Origin: Mangrovactinospora gilvigrisea
Lineage (GTDB): Bacteria; Actinomycetota; Actinomycetes; Streptomycetales; Streptomycetaceae
Direction of reading: 5' to 3'
DNA length: 64,000 nt
Assembly: GCF_001879105.1 (NCBI RefSeq)
Contig: NZ_MLCF01000002.1
Span: 62,001 to 126,000 of the forward strand
The notes under the pieces are model-generated. The model worked only from the letters and a program-made list of their open reading frames with translations, was not told the origin of the DNA and did no database searches. The translations under genes were made by a program, and so were the position numbers. Shown here in pieces: positions 51,931-61,516 of this stretch (position 1 is the first letter of the stretch; each line of letters begins with the position of its first letter).

Positions 51931-53772
51931 CTAGAGCCGTCGCAACCAGCATTCCATTCGGTAAGCCTGAAGTAGTCCAGATCCATAATTTGCTCTCAAA
52001 ATTGGGTTGCGAAGGACCTTAACAGCCTCATTTCCATCCAGCGCACCTGCAGCGTGAAGGAGGCTGTCCGAGTTAAGTATCGAGGATATAGGACCCACAT
52101 TATTCTCCACGAAGGCGTTATTTGCTATGTTGATCACATTTCCGAGCTGCTGTCGAACAGCCGCCTTGGGGGCGCGCGACAAGAAGGCGTAGCGCCAGAT
52201 CAGTTTCTCGATTCGATCTCCCATCACCTCGCCTGATCGGTACTCATGGGGTATCGACAAGCAATACTCGACCAGTCGTCGGTCTGCAAACGGCATCAGC
52301 CATGCGCTCGAAGATGGGATCTCGCGTTCTTGGATTGCCGATCCAATGACAAGTGAGTTCATTTCTAGGGCGACAACACTGAGCGCCGAGGCGCGAAGTC
52401 GATCCGATCTAGAGAACTGCACCTGCCCGCCGTGCAGTCGCTCCTCCACTTTTTTTGCGGAATCCAGGCTGTGGAGGACAGCCTCTTCTCGGGCTTCGTC
52501 GGGGATCAGTGAGCCACCAAAAGTTTCAAGATACGGCAGCGTGATCGGAAGGATTCCAAATGAAGGGCGCATAATACCTCTAGCCACACTGCGTGCGATG
52601 CGACGCCCAAACCTGCTGCGCGCAGCAATGAGTCGCCTGGCCCCGTTCCAAACCGTGTCCAAGCTCAACGGGTTGAAAGATATACAGTCTGCCGCTGCCC
52701 CACCGAACAGGTCATCACTCAGTAGACCCGTAAGCATGGAGACTGGAGAATGAGAGCTGTCGGCTGCAGCGCGCAGGAGAGCTCGCTCAGGCCCAAGGTG
52801 TGGGTGGTAGGCTACACATTCCTTGCCGCAGAGCACGTATGCTCCATCAGGTCCGGTAAGATCGCTTAGATCAACTTCGACCAGGTTGGCCGAATATTCC
52901 TTCGCCGCCTGTCTAGCCGAGGCTAGGTCGGCTCGAACATCGGATTGTTGCATCGTAAAGTGATATGCCGATATATCTCTGGAGTGGCGGACGGCTTCGG
53001 AGAGTACAACTGAGGAGTCGATGCCACCGCTGAGCGCGACTGCTGTGCGTCCCTGCTGTCCGAGTGACCCGACGGCACGAGACACATGCTCTTCCAAATC
53101 CCTTGCTACCTCGTCGATGGATGCTCCGGTGGGATTCTGAAGATAGATTTGATCCAGGTATGTCTTACGGAGGCCCGTCGGTGTGAGTTCAACGGCCTGG
53201 CCGGGCTCAACCAAGCTGACGTCGCGCATGTAGGAGTCATATCGGCTCTGGAACAACAGTGACGGGAGCGAGTCCGAGTCGATAAATTTGCCGATTTCGT
53301 CGCGCGGGTAGGTGAAAGTGGGGTCGGTTGACCAGACTAGAGCATTCGAGGTGAGTCGATAATATAGCGGCCATGGGCTGGTGATGCTTCGATACAGTGT
53401 CGCCGTTTCACCATTTCGGTCTACATGCGCTGCACAGAACTCTCCTTCAATGCTTGGGAACGAAGTCAGATTCCCCCGGTCCAGACGGTCGATCAGTTCA
53501 TCGTGCGATCGACGACTTCGGTCATCTGACCTCATCTGTCCCATCACTGCAAGGCGGTCGTGACGATCCTGATCATTCGCCGATGAATAGTGCAGCCAGC
53601 CCTGCACGAGTACGTCACGGCACGGTAGCTCAGCACCGAAAGGACCGCTCGTGGGATCATCCCACTCTCCACGAGAGGGATATCCTGAGGATTCGGTCCT
53701 GAAAGCGATGGATTGCCCCTTCAGGGACTTTCTGTCAAGGGAAAACCATCCCGTCATTGCTGGGTAATACAC
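51931..53772 (-). CDS. Lasso peptide cyclase, asparagine-synthetase-like (C protein)
   Basis: The 613-residue protein has an N-terminal glutaminase-like domain (residues ~1-215) without the catalytic Cys2, and a C-terminal synthetase domain. The latter has the ATP-pyrophosphatase loop ALSGGIDSSVVLSEA at 247-261, then SMLTGLLSDDLFGGAAAD and FGGSLIPDEAREE. Homologues of lasso clusters adenylate the side-chain carboxylate of a core Asp/Glu and close the macrolactam onto the core N-terminus. Here that fits Gly1 and Glu8 of the precursor at 62812. Codon use is AT-richer than outside the cluster. It is the last gene of the operon. Confidence 0.85.
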   Translation of the reverse strand: MYYPAMTGWFSLDRKSLKGQSIAFRTESSGYPSRGEWDDPTSGPFGAELPCRDVLVQGWLHYSSANDQDRHDRLAVMGQMRSDDRSRRSHDELIDRLDRGNLTSFPSIEGEFCAAHVDRNGETATLYRSITSPWPLYYRLTSNALVWSTDPTFTYPRDEIGKFIDSDSLPSLLFQSRYDSYMRDVSLVEPGQAVELTPTGLRKTYLDQIYLQNPTGASIDEVARDLEEHVSRAVGSLGQQGRTAVALSGGIDSSVVLSEAVRHSRDISAYHFTMQQSDVRADLASARQAAKEYSANLVEVDLSDLTGPDGAYVLCGKECVAYHPHLGPERALLRAAADSSHSPVSMLTGLLSDDLFGGAAADCISFNPLSLDTVWNGARRLIAARSRFGRRIARSVARGIMRPSFGILPITLPYLETFGGSLIPDEAREEAVLHSLDSAKKVEERLHGGQVQFSRSDRLRASALSVVALEMNSLVIGSAIQEREIPSSSAWLMPFADRRLVEYCLSIPHEYRSGEVMGDRIEKLIWRYAFLSRAPKAAVRQQLGNVINIANNAFVENNVGPISSILNSDSLLHAAGALDGNEAVKVLRNPILRANYGSGLLQAYRMECWLRRL

Positions 53773-53805
53773 CGCAATTCACCCTTTTCCAGTTAAATGC
53801 TGCGA

Positions 53806-54402
53806 CTATCCGAGATTTGCTCTTGCTGCCCAAGTCCGGTGGCTCTCTAGTTGCTGGAGAACCTCAGGAAGGGGCGGTGGAACCCAAGCGTCTTGGCGGC
53901 CAGTTGTGAGACTGGCGCCTGGTCTTGGCGGCACAAGTACGATGTTCTTCCGAGCGGTCAATGACTCCTGATGTTGCTGGTAGGCACTGCTTTGGGAACC
54001 GCCAGGCGGGAGTGAGGGCGCCACGGCAATAGTGGCGGAAGTGCATTGCGCAGCCAGTAGTGATGGGGTGTCAGCCAATCCGAGGGCCAGGCGGGCGGTG
54101 TAGTGGAATGTCGCCGGGTAGATCAGAATTGCCTGAGCCCACTCGGAGAACTCAACATGTTTAGCATGCCCGTCTGACTCCCAATCGTCGAGGACAACTC
54201 GGGTTCCGGGTTGTCGCTGCAGGTCGTGGCGTGCGACGAATGGCATCGCACTCCGGGTCAGCACGATCTGCAGGTCGATGTCTGTGAGGTGTGTGCGGAA
54301 CCAGCTCAGCCAAAACGGTGTCCCGCTTGCTGTGGATGACCCGCTGACGATCCAGAGGAGGCGTTGGATGCCAAGGACTGGGGCGGTCCGAGGTGTCGTC
54401 AT
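53806..54402 (-). CDS. HFCD-family flavoprotein (EpiD/LanD-like peptidyl-cysteine decarboxylase)
   Basis: The 198-residue protein has a Rossmann-like start WIVSGSSTASGTPFWLSWFR. A later segment, HVEFSEWAQAILIYPATFHYTARLALGLADTPSLLAAQC (residues 82-120), places a conserved His82, the PAT motif replacing PASANT, and the LAxGxADxxLL element exactly as in EpiD, MrsD and phosphopantothenoylcysteine decarboxylases. AVAPSLPPGG replaces the PxMNxxMW substrate loop. These FMN enzymes oxidatively decarboxylate a C-terminal cysteine to an aminoenethiol. The precursor at 62812 ends in Cys. The ATG overlaps the preceding ABC stop (ATGA), tying it to the operon. Confidence 0.8.
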   Translation of the reverse strand: MTTPRTAPVLGIQRLLWIVSGSSTASGTPFWLSWFRTHLTDIDLQIVLTRSAMPFVARHDLQRQPGTRVVLDDWESDGHAKHVEFSEWAQAILIYPATFHYTARLALGLADTPSLLAAQCTSATIAVAPSLPPGGSQSSAYQQHQESLTARKNIVLVPPRPGASLTTGRQDAWVPPPLPEVLQQLESHRTWAARANLG

Positions 54403-56198
54403 CCTGGCTCTCCCGTCCGATAGGCTGCGGTCTGCAGATCGAACAGCTCCGCAAAGATGCCACTGCCCTCAATGAGGTCCTGCTGGGCTCCGACCTCAGC
54501 GATGCGGCCGTTGTCCAGGACAACGATCAGGTCGGCCAGGTGGACCGAGGACAGGCGATGGGTGATGAGCACGGTCACACCGTTGGCGCTTCCCTGGATG
54601 TCGCCGCGGGTGTACTGGCGGACCAGAGCCACTTCGCTCTCCGGATCGATGGCAGATGTAGGTTCGTCCAGGACCCGCAGCAGTGGGTCGCGGCGCATTG
54701 CTGATCGAGCCAACGCCAAGCGCTGCCACTGACCGCCTGACAGATCGACGGCTCCGGCGAATCCCTTCCCGAGACGGGTCTCGAGGCCACGCGGCAGGCT
54801 GTCGATCATCCGCTCGGCATCGACACGATGCAGGGCGGCATGTACCGCCTGGATGTCCTGCCGGTCGTCGAGCAGGCCGATTCCTACGGCATCGGTGACG
54901 GGTAGCTTGTAGCGGACGGCGTCCTGGAAGACGGCGGTGACACGAGTGCGCCAGGCATCGGGGGCGATATCGGTGAGCCTCTGACCGTCGATGAGAATCT
55001 CGCCGGCGGTAGGCGGGTACAGGCCGCACAGCAACTTCACCAGCGTGCTCTTTCCCGCTCCGTTCTCGCCGACCAGCGCTATCACCGATCCTGCGGGGAG
55101 GGTCAGGTTGATGTCACGGAGCGTCGGGGTGGCGGCTCCGGGGTAGGCGAAGGTGACGCCGCGCAGTTCGATGCCCCGGTGGAGCGACGCTGGCGGGCTG
55201 CCGTGCGCGATGTGTGCCTGCTCTTGGCCGGAGTACTCGGTCAGCCACATCAAGTGGGCGACGACACGTAGAGTGCCCGCCATGCCTCGGGCCTGGCCGG
55301 CGACTCCTTGGGCTAGTCCTTCCAACTGGACGCTCAGGAGAAGAACCAAGGCTGCGTCGCCGACCGATCCGTGCCCGTGGATGGCGCGGTTCATGATGAA
55401 AGTCAGGATGCCGCCGTAGGCCAAGCCGTAGGCGAGGCCGGTTGCGAGCCGAAGGGCAAGTCCGCGCGCAGCGGCGCGTTCTGTCTCGCGACGGGCCTCG
55501 GCTCTGAGGGTCAGAATGCGGTCCAACAAGGTGGCGGCCAGCCCGCTGACCCGGACCTCCGTCGCGTAACGAGGCGCGGCCGCGATTTCCTCCAGCTGGC
55601 CCGCGAGGCGGGTTTTTGCCTGGGACTTTTCGGTAGCGGTCAGGATCCCGCGTGCTCCTCGTCCCGAGGCCCAGACGCGGAGTCCCGCGAGGACCAGCAG
55701 GAGCAGGACCAGGGGGTGGACCGTGGTCAGAACGGCGAGGACGGCGATGCCTGACACGAGCATGTTGAGGCCGTCGACGACGAAGGTGACCGAGTTTTGA
55801 AGCTCGCCCAGATTTCCGCGGATCATCGAGATGCGGTCGGCCAGGTCGGGCCTTTCGTGGTGGGCGATGTGCGGCACGGCTGTGGTGAGGGTCAGGACGC
55901 GCTGCTGGATGTAGGAGTCCATCCGCTCGTTGAGGGTTGCCCACAGCGCTGTCCCGGCGACCTCGAACAGCAAGGTGGCGCAGGTGGCGGCGATCAGAAG
56001 GGCGAAGGCGAGGGACGTTGATCCGTCGCCCGTGACGGCGTCGACGAGAACCTTGACGCCGAATGCTTGGCCGAGTGCGGCGAGCGCTTGGGCGACCATG
56101 AGGGCTGACTGGGTGGTGGCCATCAGCGGGGCGGCCCGGAATGGCAGCGCGAGCATCGTGCGGGTAGTGGCGATCCGTCCTGGTGTGGTGTCAGCCAT
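54399..56198 (-). CDS. ABC exporter half-protein, second of the lasso-cluster pair
   Basis: The 599-residue permease-ATPase has membrane spans between residues ~20 and 300 (SLAFALLIAATCATLLFEVAGTALW; MLVSGIAVLAVLTTVHPLVLLLLVLAGLRVW). Walker A GENGAGKST is at 377-385, signature LSGGQ at 486-490, Walker B LLRVLDEPTSAID at 506-518, and H-loop in VLITHRLSSV. No peptidase domain is present, consistent with leader removal by the separate B2 protease. The ATG at 56198 overlaps the upstream ABC stop by 8 bases. It probably forms a heterodimer with the 56191-57990 product to export the mature peptide and give self-immunity. Confidence 0.87.
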   Translation of the reverse strand: MADTTPGRIATTRTMLALPFRAAPLMATTQSALMVAQALAALGQAFGVKVLVDAVTGDGSTSLAFALLIAATCATLLFEVAGTALWATLNERMDSYIQQRVLTLTTAVPHIAHHERPDLADRISMIRGNLGELQNSVTFVVDGLNMLVSGIAVLAVLTTVHPLVLLLLVLAGLRVWASGRGARGILTATEKSQAKTRLAGQLEEIAAAPRYATEVRVSGLAATLLDRILTLRAEARRETERAAARGLALRLATGLAYGLAYGGILTFIMNRAIHGHGSVGDAALVLLLSVQLEGLAQGVAGQARGMAGTLRVVAHLMWLTEYSGQEQAHIAHGSPPASLHRGIELRGVTFAYPGAATPTLRDINLTLPAGSVIALVGENGAGKSTLVKLLCGLYPPTAGEILIDGQRLTDIAPDAWRTRVTAVFQDAVRYKLPVTDAVGIGLLDDRQDIQAVHAALHRVDAERMIDSLPRGLETRLGKGFAGAVDLSGGQWQRLALARSAMRRDPLLRVLDEPTSAIDPESEVALVRQYTRGDIQGSANGVTVLITHRLSSVHLADLIVVLDNGRIAEVGAQQDLIEGSGIFAELFDLQTAAYRTGEPG

Positions 56199-57990
56199 CG
56201 TTGGGCTCCGGCGGGTTGTCCGCGTCGGTGAGGTAGAGACTGCCTTGGGCACGGAACATGGCGGCGTAGCGGCCGTCCAGCCGCAGCAGGGTGTCGTGTG
56301 TACCTGACTCGACAATCCTTCCGCCGTCGAGGACGCCGATGCGGTCCGCGCCGCGGACGACCGAGAAGCGGTGCGAGATGGTCAGGGTCGTGAGGCCGGC
56401 AGCCAGATCGAGGAATCGTCCGACGAGTTCGGCTTCGGCGCGGATGTCGAGTGCGGCTGCGGGTTCGTCCAAGATCAGGAGGCTCGCGCCCTGCTCGGCG
56501 GCCCAAAGGGCGCGGACCAGGGCCAGGCGCTGCCATTGGCCGCCGGACAGATCGGTGCCGCCGTCTTGGTTGCGGTCCAGTGGCGTGTCCCAGCCGTTGG
56601 GCAGGTCCCGAACGATGCCGTCGAAGGCGGCGCGTTCGGCAACCTGATCCATGGCGCGGATGTCGTGGGGTGGCTGGTGGCCGATGGCGACGTTCTGGGA
56701 TGCCGTGAGCGGCAGTCGCAGGAAGTCCTGCATGACGACGGCGATCTGCGTGTGCCACTGCGGCAGATGAAGACGCGCAAGGTCGATTCCGTCGATGGTG
56801 ATCTGTCCGCTGGTCGGGCTGATCATTCCGGTGAGAAGTTTGACCAATGTGCTTTTGCCGGCACCGTTCACGCCGACGAGGGCGAAGGATTCTCCGGCGC
56901 GGATCTCAAGGTCGAGGTCGGTCAGAGCATCGCGGTCTTGTCCTGGATAGCGGTAGCTGACCTGGTGCAATCGGATGGTGTGTGGGTGGCCGGTCTGCAG
57001 CTGGGACAACGGCGATGGAGCGGCGGCGTCCGGTGCGACGGACTCGGGTATGGCATCCAGGGCCTCCAGGGTCCGGGCGCCGCGCTGTGCTAGGACCGTG
57101 AGGTGTGGGCTGAGGGCCGCCAGGACTGCGAGCGTTGCCGCTGCGGACGAGGTGGCAGCGGCAATATCGACGTGTCCGCCGCGCACTTGCGAGATCAGGT
57201 ACAGCAGGACCGCGGAGATCGAACCGGCAAGGGGGATCACAGCCAGGAACGCTCGGATTCGAGTGCGTCGACGTGCGTGCCACACCGGCCGCATGGCCTG
57301 CATCCACTGGTCGAGGTGGCTTTCTCGCAACCAGGTGGCCAGGCCGAAGACACGTACTTCCTTGGCTGCCTCGCCCATGCCAAGTTCGAAGAAGTAGGAG
57401 GCCTGGCGTTGGGCCTCGGCCTGGTCCGGCCATGAGCGGAACTCCACACGCCACGCGGCGGCCAGCACCTGGGAGGCCAGAGCCAGGGCGGCGACCAGGA
57501 GAATCGCGCTCCACCAGGACAGGTAGAACGCAACCAGAATGAGTGAGCCAAGCGCTGCAAGACGGCTCTGCAGGCCCATTGCGGCAATGCGAACGGCATG
57601 CGGTACCGGAAGACCGTTCATGCCTCGGGCCTGGGCCAACTGGTCCTGAACCGCGGAGTCCTCGAGGGTCGACAGGTTGAATGCCGCAAGGAGCGATCCA
57701 GTGATCGTACGGCTGACATCGTCATCGAGGCGCCCGACAAGAACCTCGGCAACCCAGTCGCTGGCAGGCGGCAGCATGCATCGGCAGACCAGGACGACAG
57801 ACAGGCCGATCACCGGGCCCCATGCACCAGACATTGAACCTGTGTGGCTCGCGCCGGCGACTGCGGCTACGGCCTGGCCCAGAAGCAAGAGCTCGGCTGC
57901 GGCCAGGCCTCCGCCCAGAATACTGAGGACTACAAGAGAGCACGTCAATCGCGGGCGGCGGCGGAATGCGAATCGCAGGAGGCTCAGCAT
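56191..57990 (-). CDS. ABC exporter half-protein, first of the lasso-cluster pair
   Basis: A 599-residue permease-ATPase fusion starting MLSLLRFAFRRRPRLTCSLVVLSILGGGLAAAELLLLGQAVAAVAG. It has spans to residue ~300, Walker A GVNGAGKST at 373-381, signature DLSGGQWQRLALVRAL, Walker B LLILDEPAAALD and H-loop LTISHRFSVV. The AAKEVRVFGLATWLRESHLDQW segment parallels the protein at 7834-9684, so the two cassettes use related exporters. The ATG at 57990 lies 7 bases past the GH38 stop. Confidence 0.87.
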   Translation of the reverse strand: MLSLLRFAFRRRPRLTCSLVVLSILGGGLAAAELLLLGQAVAAVAGASHTGSMSGAWGPVIGLSVVLVCRCMLPPASDWVAEVLVGRLDDDVSRTITGSLLAAFNLSTLEDSAVQDQLAQARGMNGLPVPHAVRIAAMGLQSRLAALGSLILVAFYLSWWSAILLVAALALASQVLAAAWRVEFRSWPDQAEAQRQASYFFELGMGEAAKEVRVFGLATWLRESHLDQWMQAMRPVWHARRRTRIRAFLAVIPLAGSISAVLLYLISQVRGGHVDIAAATSSAAATLAVLAALSPHLTVLAQRGARTLEALDAIPESVAPDAAAPSPLSQLQTGHPHTIRLHQVSYRYPGQDRDALTDLDLEIRAGESFALVGVNGAGKSTLVKLLTGMISPTSGQITIDGIDLARLHLPQWHTQIAVVMQDFLRLPLTASQNVAIGHQPPHDIRAMDQVAERAAFDGIVRDLPNGWDTPLDRNQDGGTDLSGGQWQRLALVRALWAAEQGASLLILDEPAAALDIRAEAELVGRFLDLAAGLTTLTISHRFSVVRGADRIGVLDGGRIVESGTHDTLLRLDGRYAAMFRAQGSLYLTDADNPPEPNDG

Positions 57991-57997
57991 GGAGGCA

Positions 57998-60900
57998 TCA
58001 GTCCCGTCCCTGGACGGTCGAGGTTGCAGGGCCTCGCATGAGACGCATGGTGACGATCTCAAAAGGCCTCAGGGTAATCGTGAACAACCCGTGCCCTGCA
58101 CGGGCCAGGCGGCCGGAGGGCACGGGTGCTTCCCGGGCATTCACAAGGCAGGCTCCCCCGACCGGGAAGGCCACGGCGACAGTGGTCGCAGTGCGACCGC
58201 CGGTGCTCTCGTACAGGCGCACGACAACGTCCCCTGATGCATCGTCGGCCATCTTGATGGTCTCGACGACCGTCGGACCGATGGCCGTGACCAGGGCGTG
58301 CTCTTCGGCTGCACTGGCAAAGCAGCTCAATGGGTGCGCCTGGTTGTACCAGGCGGTTACGGCGTCCTGGATCGTAGCTCCAGGCATCAGGCTGTATCGG
58401 TGGAGGTGGCGGCCGCGTTCGGCCCCCGGGTCCGGCACCTGGCTGGACCGCAGGAGCGACAGACCGACCTCGTTGGCCACGCCGGTTCGATATGGTGTGC
58501 GGCGCACGTTGAACCCATAGAGAGTCGGGGTGATCAGTGCGATGCCGTAGTCGGCCTCTGTGAGGCGGATCCAGCCCTGGGTGACGGACTCGAATCGGGC
58601 TGCGTCGCGATCGGTGTTGCGGTGCGTGTCCCTTGTGATGTGACCGAACTGGGTAGCGGCGGTTGCTTCGGCGGTGTGCAGGTCGATGGGCGCCGAAAGC
58701 CGCATTATCCGGTCGTATTCGTTCCAGTCGATGACCAGGTCGACATCGACCGATCGGCTCGCGGACCTCAGCATCACTGTCTGGGTAACGCGCGAGGAAC
58801 CGATCGTTTGGACGACCTCGATCGCCGCCACGAGGGGTCCGGGTTCAAGCAACTGCAGGGACTGCAACCGGCCTGGTGTGCCAGCCAGGTGATCGTAGTG
58901 AGCGTCGAGGTTCCACGCATCGTGGGTGTTCGGAAGGTCCGGGAACACCAGCAGGCGGATCTCGCCATTCTGGGTGAGGATCTCGCGCCGCGTCGTGTAG
59001 TCGTAGACCGAGCAGATGTTGCCTACCTCGTTCAACTCGATGCGGAGGAGGCCGTTGTCGAGAAACCTCGGCCCTCCCCGGACAGGGGCGCCAGCCGACG
59101 CGACCGCACGAGTCAACGGGGTCACCGTGTATGCCGGAACACGCGCGGGAAGCGCCCAACGTCCATCGCGGAGGACTTGGGCGGCCCTAGGAGCCCGCCC
59201 ATGGCCGCTTAGCGATCTGCCGTCGACGAGGACCACGCCGTGGGTGGACCGCGGGCCCGAGTTGGCCAGATGCGGGGTCGTCGCGCCCGGGCCGGAGACG
59301 GACTGCTGCGCCTGTTCGACGATCTCGGTCAGTTCCGCGATGATCTCTTGATGCGCCGCCGCCGCATCGCGGTGGACCCAGGCGATGGCCGTGCCAGTCA
59401 CGATGTCGTGCGCCTGGTGGAGCAGAACCAACTTCCAGAGCTTCTCTAGACGTTGGTGGGGATATGCCCGGTCTGTAGCAAGTGCTGCCAGCGTGCACCA
59501 GTACTCGGCATCGTGCAGGAGCCGTTCACAGGCCCGGTTCCCGGTCTTGACGACGTGCTGGCTGGTGTAGGTACCGCGATGGGTCTCCAGGTACAGCTCA
59601 CCCCGCCATATCGGGCGGGGAGCGGGGTCATCGTCGAGCGCAGAGAAGAACGCGTTAGGGCCCTGAACCTCGATCAGATCTGTGCCGGGGGAACCGCGGA
59701 GGCGACGGTAGCGTTCCATCACCTCGCGCGTCGGTCCCGTTCCGGCCCAGCCGATCGGGGTGAGTGATCGTGCAGATCGGCTGGAGCTGTGGTGCCGGCG
59801 CGAGGTGTGAAGGACCTGATGCGGCGACAGGTCGCCGCTGTAGGTGTCGGCGGGGCTCAGGTGGGTCAGCAACCGTGACCCGTCGATTCCTTCCCAGTCG
59901 AAGGTGCTGTAGGGGTGGGTGGACACTTCGTTCCATGAGAGCTTCTGGGAGAAGAAGAAGCGCAGCCCTGCCGCCTTGGCGATCTGCGGGAAGGACCCAG
60001 GAAAGCCGAAGGAGTCAGGCAGCCAGACGTCTCGGACCGTGAGGTCGAACTCCTCCTCGAAGTAGCGCAGGCCGTAGACCATCTGACGCAGCAGCGACTC
60101 CCCGGAGGGCAGATTGAGGTCCGCCTCGACCCACATCGCTCCCGTTGGGACGATGGCGCCTAGTTCGATCTTTCTGCGGACAGCTTCAAAAACCTCAGGA
60201 GCATCAGCCTGGAGCCAGGAGAAGACCTGAGGTTGACTGCAGGCCACCACGAGCTCGGGGTAGTCCTCAATGATCGACAGCAGGTGGCTGAAGATACGGA
60301 CTGCTTTCCGTCGTGTCTCGGTCACGGGCCACAGCCACGCCGCATCCAGGTGGATGTGCCCTACGACCGCCTGGGTGTAATGTCCCGGTCTCCCTTCCGA
60401 GCGAGTATGCAATGAGCGGAGTCGCTCGCGCGCAGCTCCAGCTGTGGCTGGGATCTGACCAAAGTCCAGATCTGTGAGGGCTGCAGAAACTGCTTCGGCC
60501 ACCGACTGGCGCCAGGGATCGGCGACGTCGAGTTCGCGGATCAGTCCACATGCCAGCTCCAGGTCGTCCCACAACGCCACTACCTCAGGATCAAGAAGTC
60601 GCAGGATGGCGTGTCGGAACTGGTACAAGGTTCCGGGCGGCGCAGTCTCGGGGTCACCGAGCGGCGTCGGCTCGTTCGGAAACAGCGGTAGCGCTGCAGC
60701 CTGCACGTGCAACCGTATGCGATCTCCGTCGAGAGCCCGGGCGTCAATAGGGACGTAGTCGACACCGGGAAAGATTCCTTTGATGAGGTCGCCTCGGGCG
60801 CCGTGGACGAGGCCCTCAAGATGATGGCCCGTCCACCGTGTTGAGAACCCCAGATCAAGGTGTGCTTCGACGTCAGCGCCGTTCCAGGCTCTGGGTAGGA

Positions 60901-61126
60901 AGCCGTCGAAGCGGAACCAGGTGTCACTCCATGCACGGCCCCACGGTCCACCTGGGCTGATCGGCTCGTACGACCCTGAGAGCACCTCGGCGATACTGGC
61001 GTTCGCTGACTCCTTGAGGCGGGATGCCACCAGCGGCAGTGCCGCCCGGGTACGGTGCCGCATGATGGGCGCCCCCACCGTCTGCCCCAGCGCCCAGGCC
61101 AAACGGTCGTATGTATCACGGATCAC
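57998..61126 (-). CDS. Glycoside hydrolase family 38 alpha-mannosidase-like enzyme
   Basis: The 1042-residue protein has the GH38 layout. An N-terminal beta domain is followed by the (beta/alpha)7 catalytic domain with zinc-binding GHIHLDAAWLWP (His259, Asp261), the nucleophile VWLPDSFGFPGSFPQ (Asp371), YRRLRGSPG and the later zinc histidine LLHQAHDIVTGTAIAWVH. A large C-terminal beta domain ends VTAIGPTVVETIKMADDASGDVVVRLYESTGG. Length and motifs are complete, so hydrolysis of alpha-mannosides is expected. The DGGGGP-like loop is altered to WAGTGPTREV. Its presence inside a lasso peptide operon is unusual. GTG 61126 is the start. Confidence 0.88.
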   Translation of the reverse strand: MIRDTYDRLAWALGQTVGAPIMRHRTRAALPLVASRLKESANASIAEVLSGSYEPISPGGPWGRAWSDTWFRFDGFLPRAWNGADVEAHLDLGFSTRWTGHHLEGLVHGARGDLIKGIFPGVDYVPIDARALDGDRIRLHVQAAALPLFPNEPTPLGDPETAPPGTLYQFRHAILRLLDPEVVALWDDLELACGLIRELDVADPWRQSVAEAVSAALTDLDFGQIPATAGAARERLRSLHTRSEGRPGHYTQAVVGHIHLDAAWLWPVTETRRKAVRIFSHLLSIIEDYPELVVACSQPQVFSWLQADAPEVFEAVRRKIELGAIVPTGAMWVEADLNLPSGESLLRQMVYGLRYFEEEFDLTVRDVWLPDSFGFPGSFPQIAKAAGLRFFFSQKLSWNEVSTHPYSTFDWEGIDGSRLLTHLSPADTYSGDLSPHQVLHTSRRHHSSSRSARSLTPIGWAGTGPTREVMERYRRLRGSPGTDLIEVQGPNAFFSALDDDPAPRPIWRGELYLETHRGTYTSQHVVKTGNRACERLLHDAEYWCTLAALATDRAYPHQRLEKLWKLVLLHQAHDIVTGTAIAWVHRDAAAAHQEIIAELTEIVEQAQQSVSGPGATTPHLANSGPRSTHGVVLVDGRSLSGHGRAPRAAQVLRDGRWALPARVPAYTVTPLTRAVASAGAPVRGGPRFLDNGLLRIELNEVGNICSVYDYTTRREILTQNGEIRLLVFPDLPNTHDAWNLDAHYDHLAGTPGRLQSLQLLEPGPLVAAIEVVQTIGSSRVTQTVMLRSASRSVDVDLVIDWNEYDRIMRLSAPIDLHTAEATAATQFGHITRDTHRNTDRDAARFESVTQGWIRLTEADYGIALITPTLYGFNVRRTPYRTGVANEVGLSLLRSSQVPDPGAERGRHLHRYSLMPGATIQDAVTAWYNQAHPLSCFASAAEEHALVTAIGPTVVETIKMADDASGDVVVRLYESTGGRTATTVAVAFPVGGACLVNAREAPVPSGRLARAGHGLFTITLRPFEIVTMRLMRGPATSTVQGRD

Positions 61127-61160
61127 TGAGCACTACTCCAAGCGCTTGGCACAGCTGCCC

Positions 61161-61451
61161 TCACAGGTTCGCGGCTCCGTTGCCCGTGAGGACTAGCAGC
61201 CCCTTCGCCGCAAGCCGGACGGCGAACTCTCCCACCTCTGCCGTGGCCCGCTCCGGGTTGCGGCCAGTCTGCTCGGCGTAGTAGGCGGCCGCCTGGCCGA
61301 GGGAGCCTGCCGCCAGCCCTTTCCACGCCACTTCGCCTGCAGCGTTGAGGCGGACCACCTCGAATTCCCTTTGGTCCAGAAGGAGGCCTTGGCCCGGATT
61401 GGGCCCGGGCGTGTAGGCTACGTACTCAGGCACCTGAATCTCATCGTGCAT
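61161..61451 (-). CDS. PqqD-like leader-recognition protein (lasso B1)
   Basis: The 96-residue protein reads VPEYVAYTPGPNPGQGLLLDQREFEVVRLNAAGEVAWKGLAAG, then AAAYYAEQTGRNPERATAEVGEFAVRLAAKGLLV. This is the beta-hairpin plus three-helix winged fold of PqqD-type RiPP recognition elements (G.vLLd...g.v..LN..G..vW..L..G...a...). B1 proteins bind the leader and present it to the B2 protease and C cyclase. GGAGGAAG precedes ATG 61451. It is separate from, not fused to, the protease, as usual in actinobacteria. Confidence 0.85.
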   Translation of the reverse strand: MHDEIQVPEYVAYTPGPNPGQGLLLDQREFEVVRLNAAGEVAWKGLAAGSLGQAAAYYAEQTGRNPERATAEVGEFAVRLAAKGLLVLTGNGAANL

Positions 61452-61516
61452 GACTTCCTCCAGATCAATTCATCGAATTCCAAGCGAACCCAAGCAGCCA
61501 ATGAATCAAGTATTCA

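Noticed and set aside
53806-54402. Reading the cluster as a linaridin or lanthipeptide pathway because of the HFCD flavoprotein
   Set aside because: No dehydratase, LanB/C/M or CypH/L-like protein was found, whereas B1, B2 and the ATP-dependent cyclase of lasso pathways are all present.
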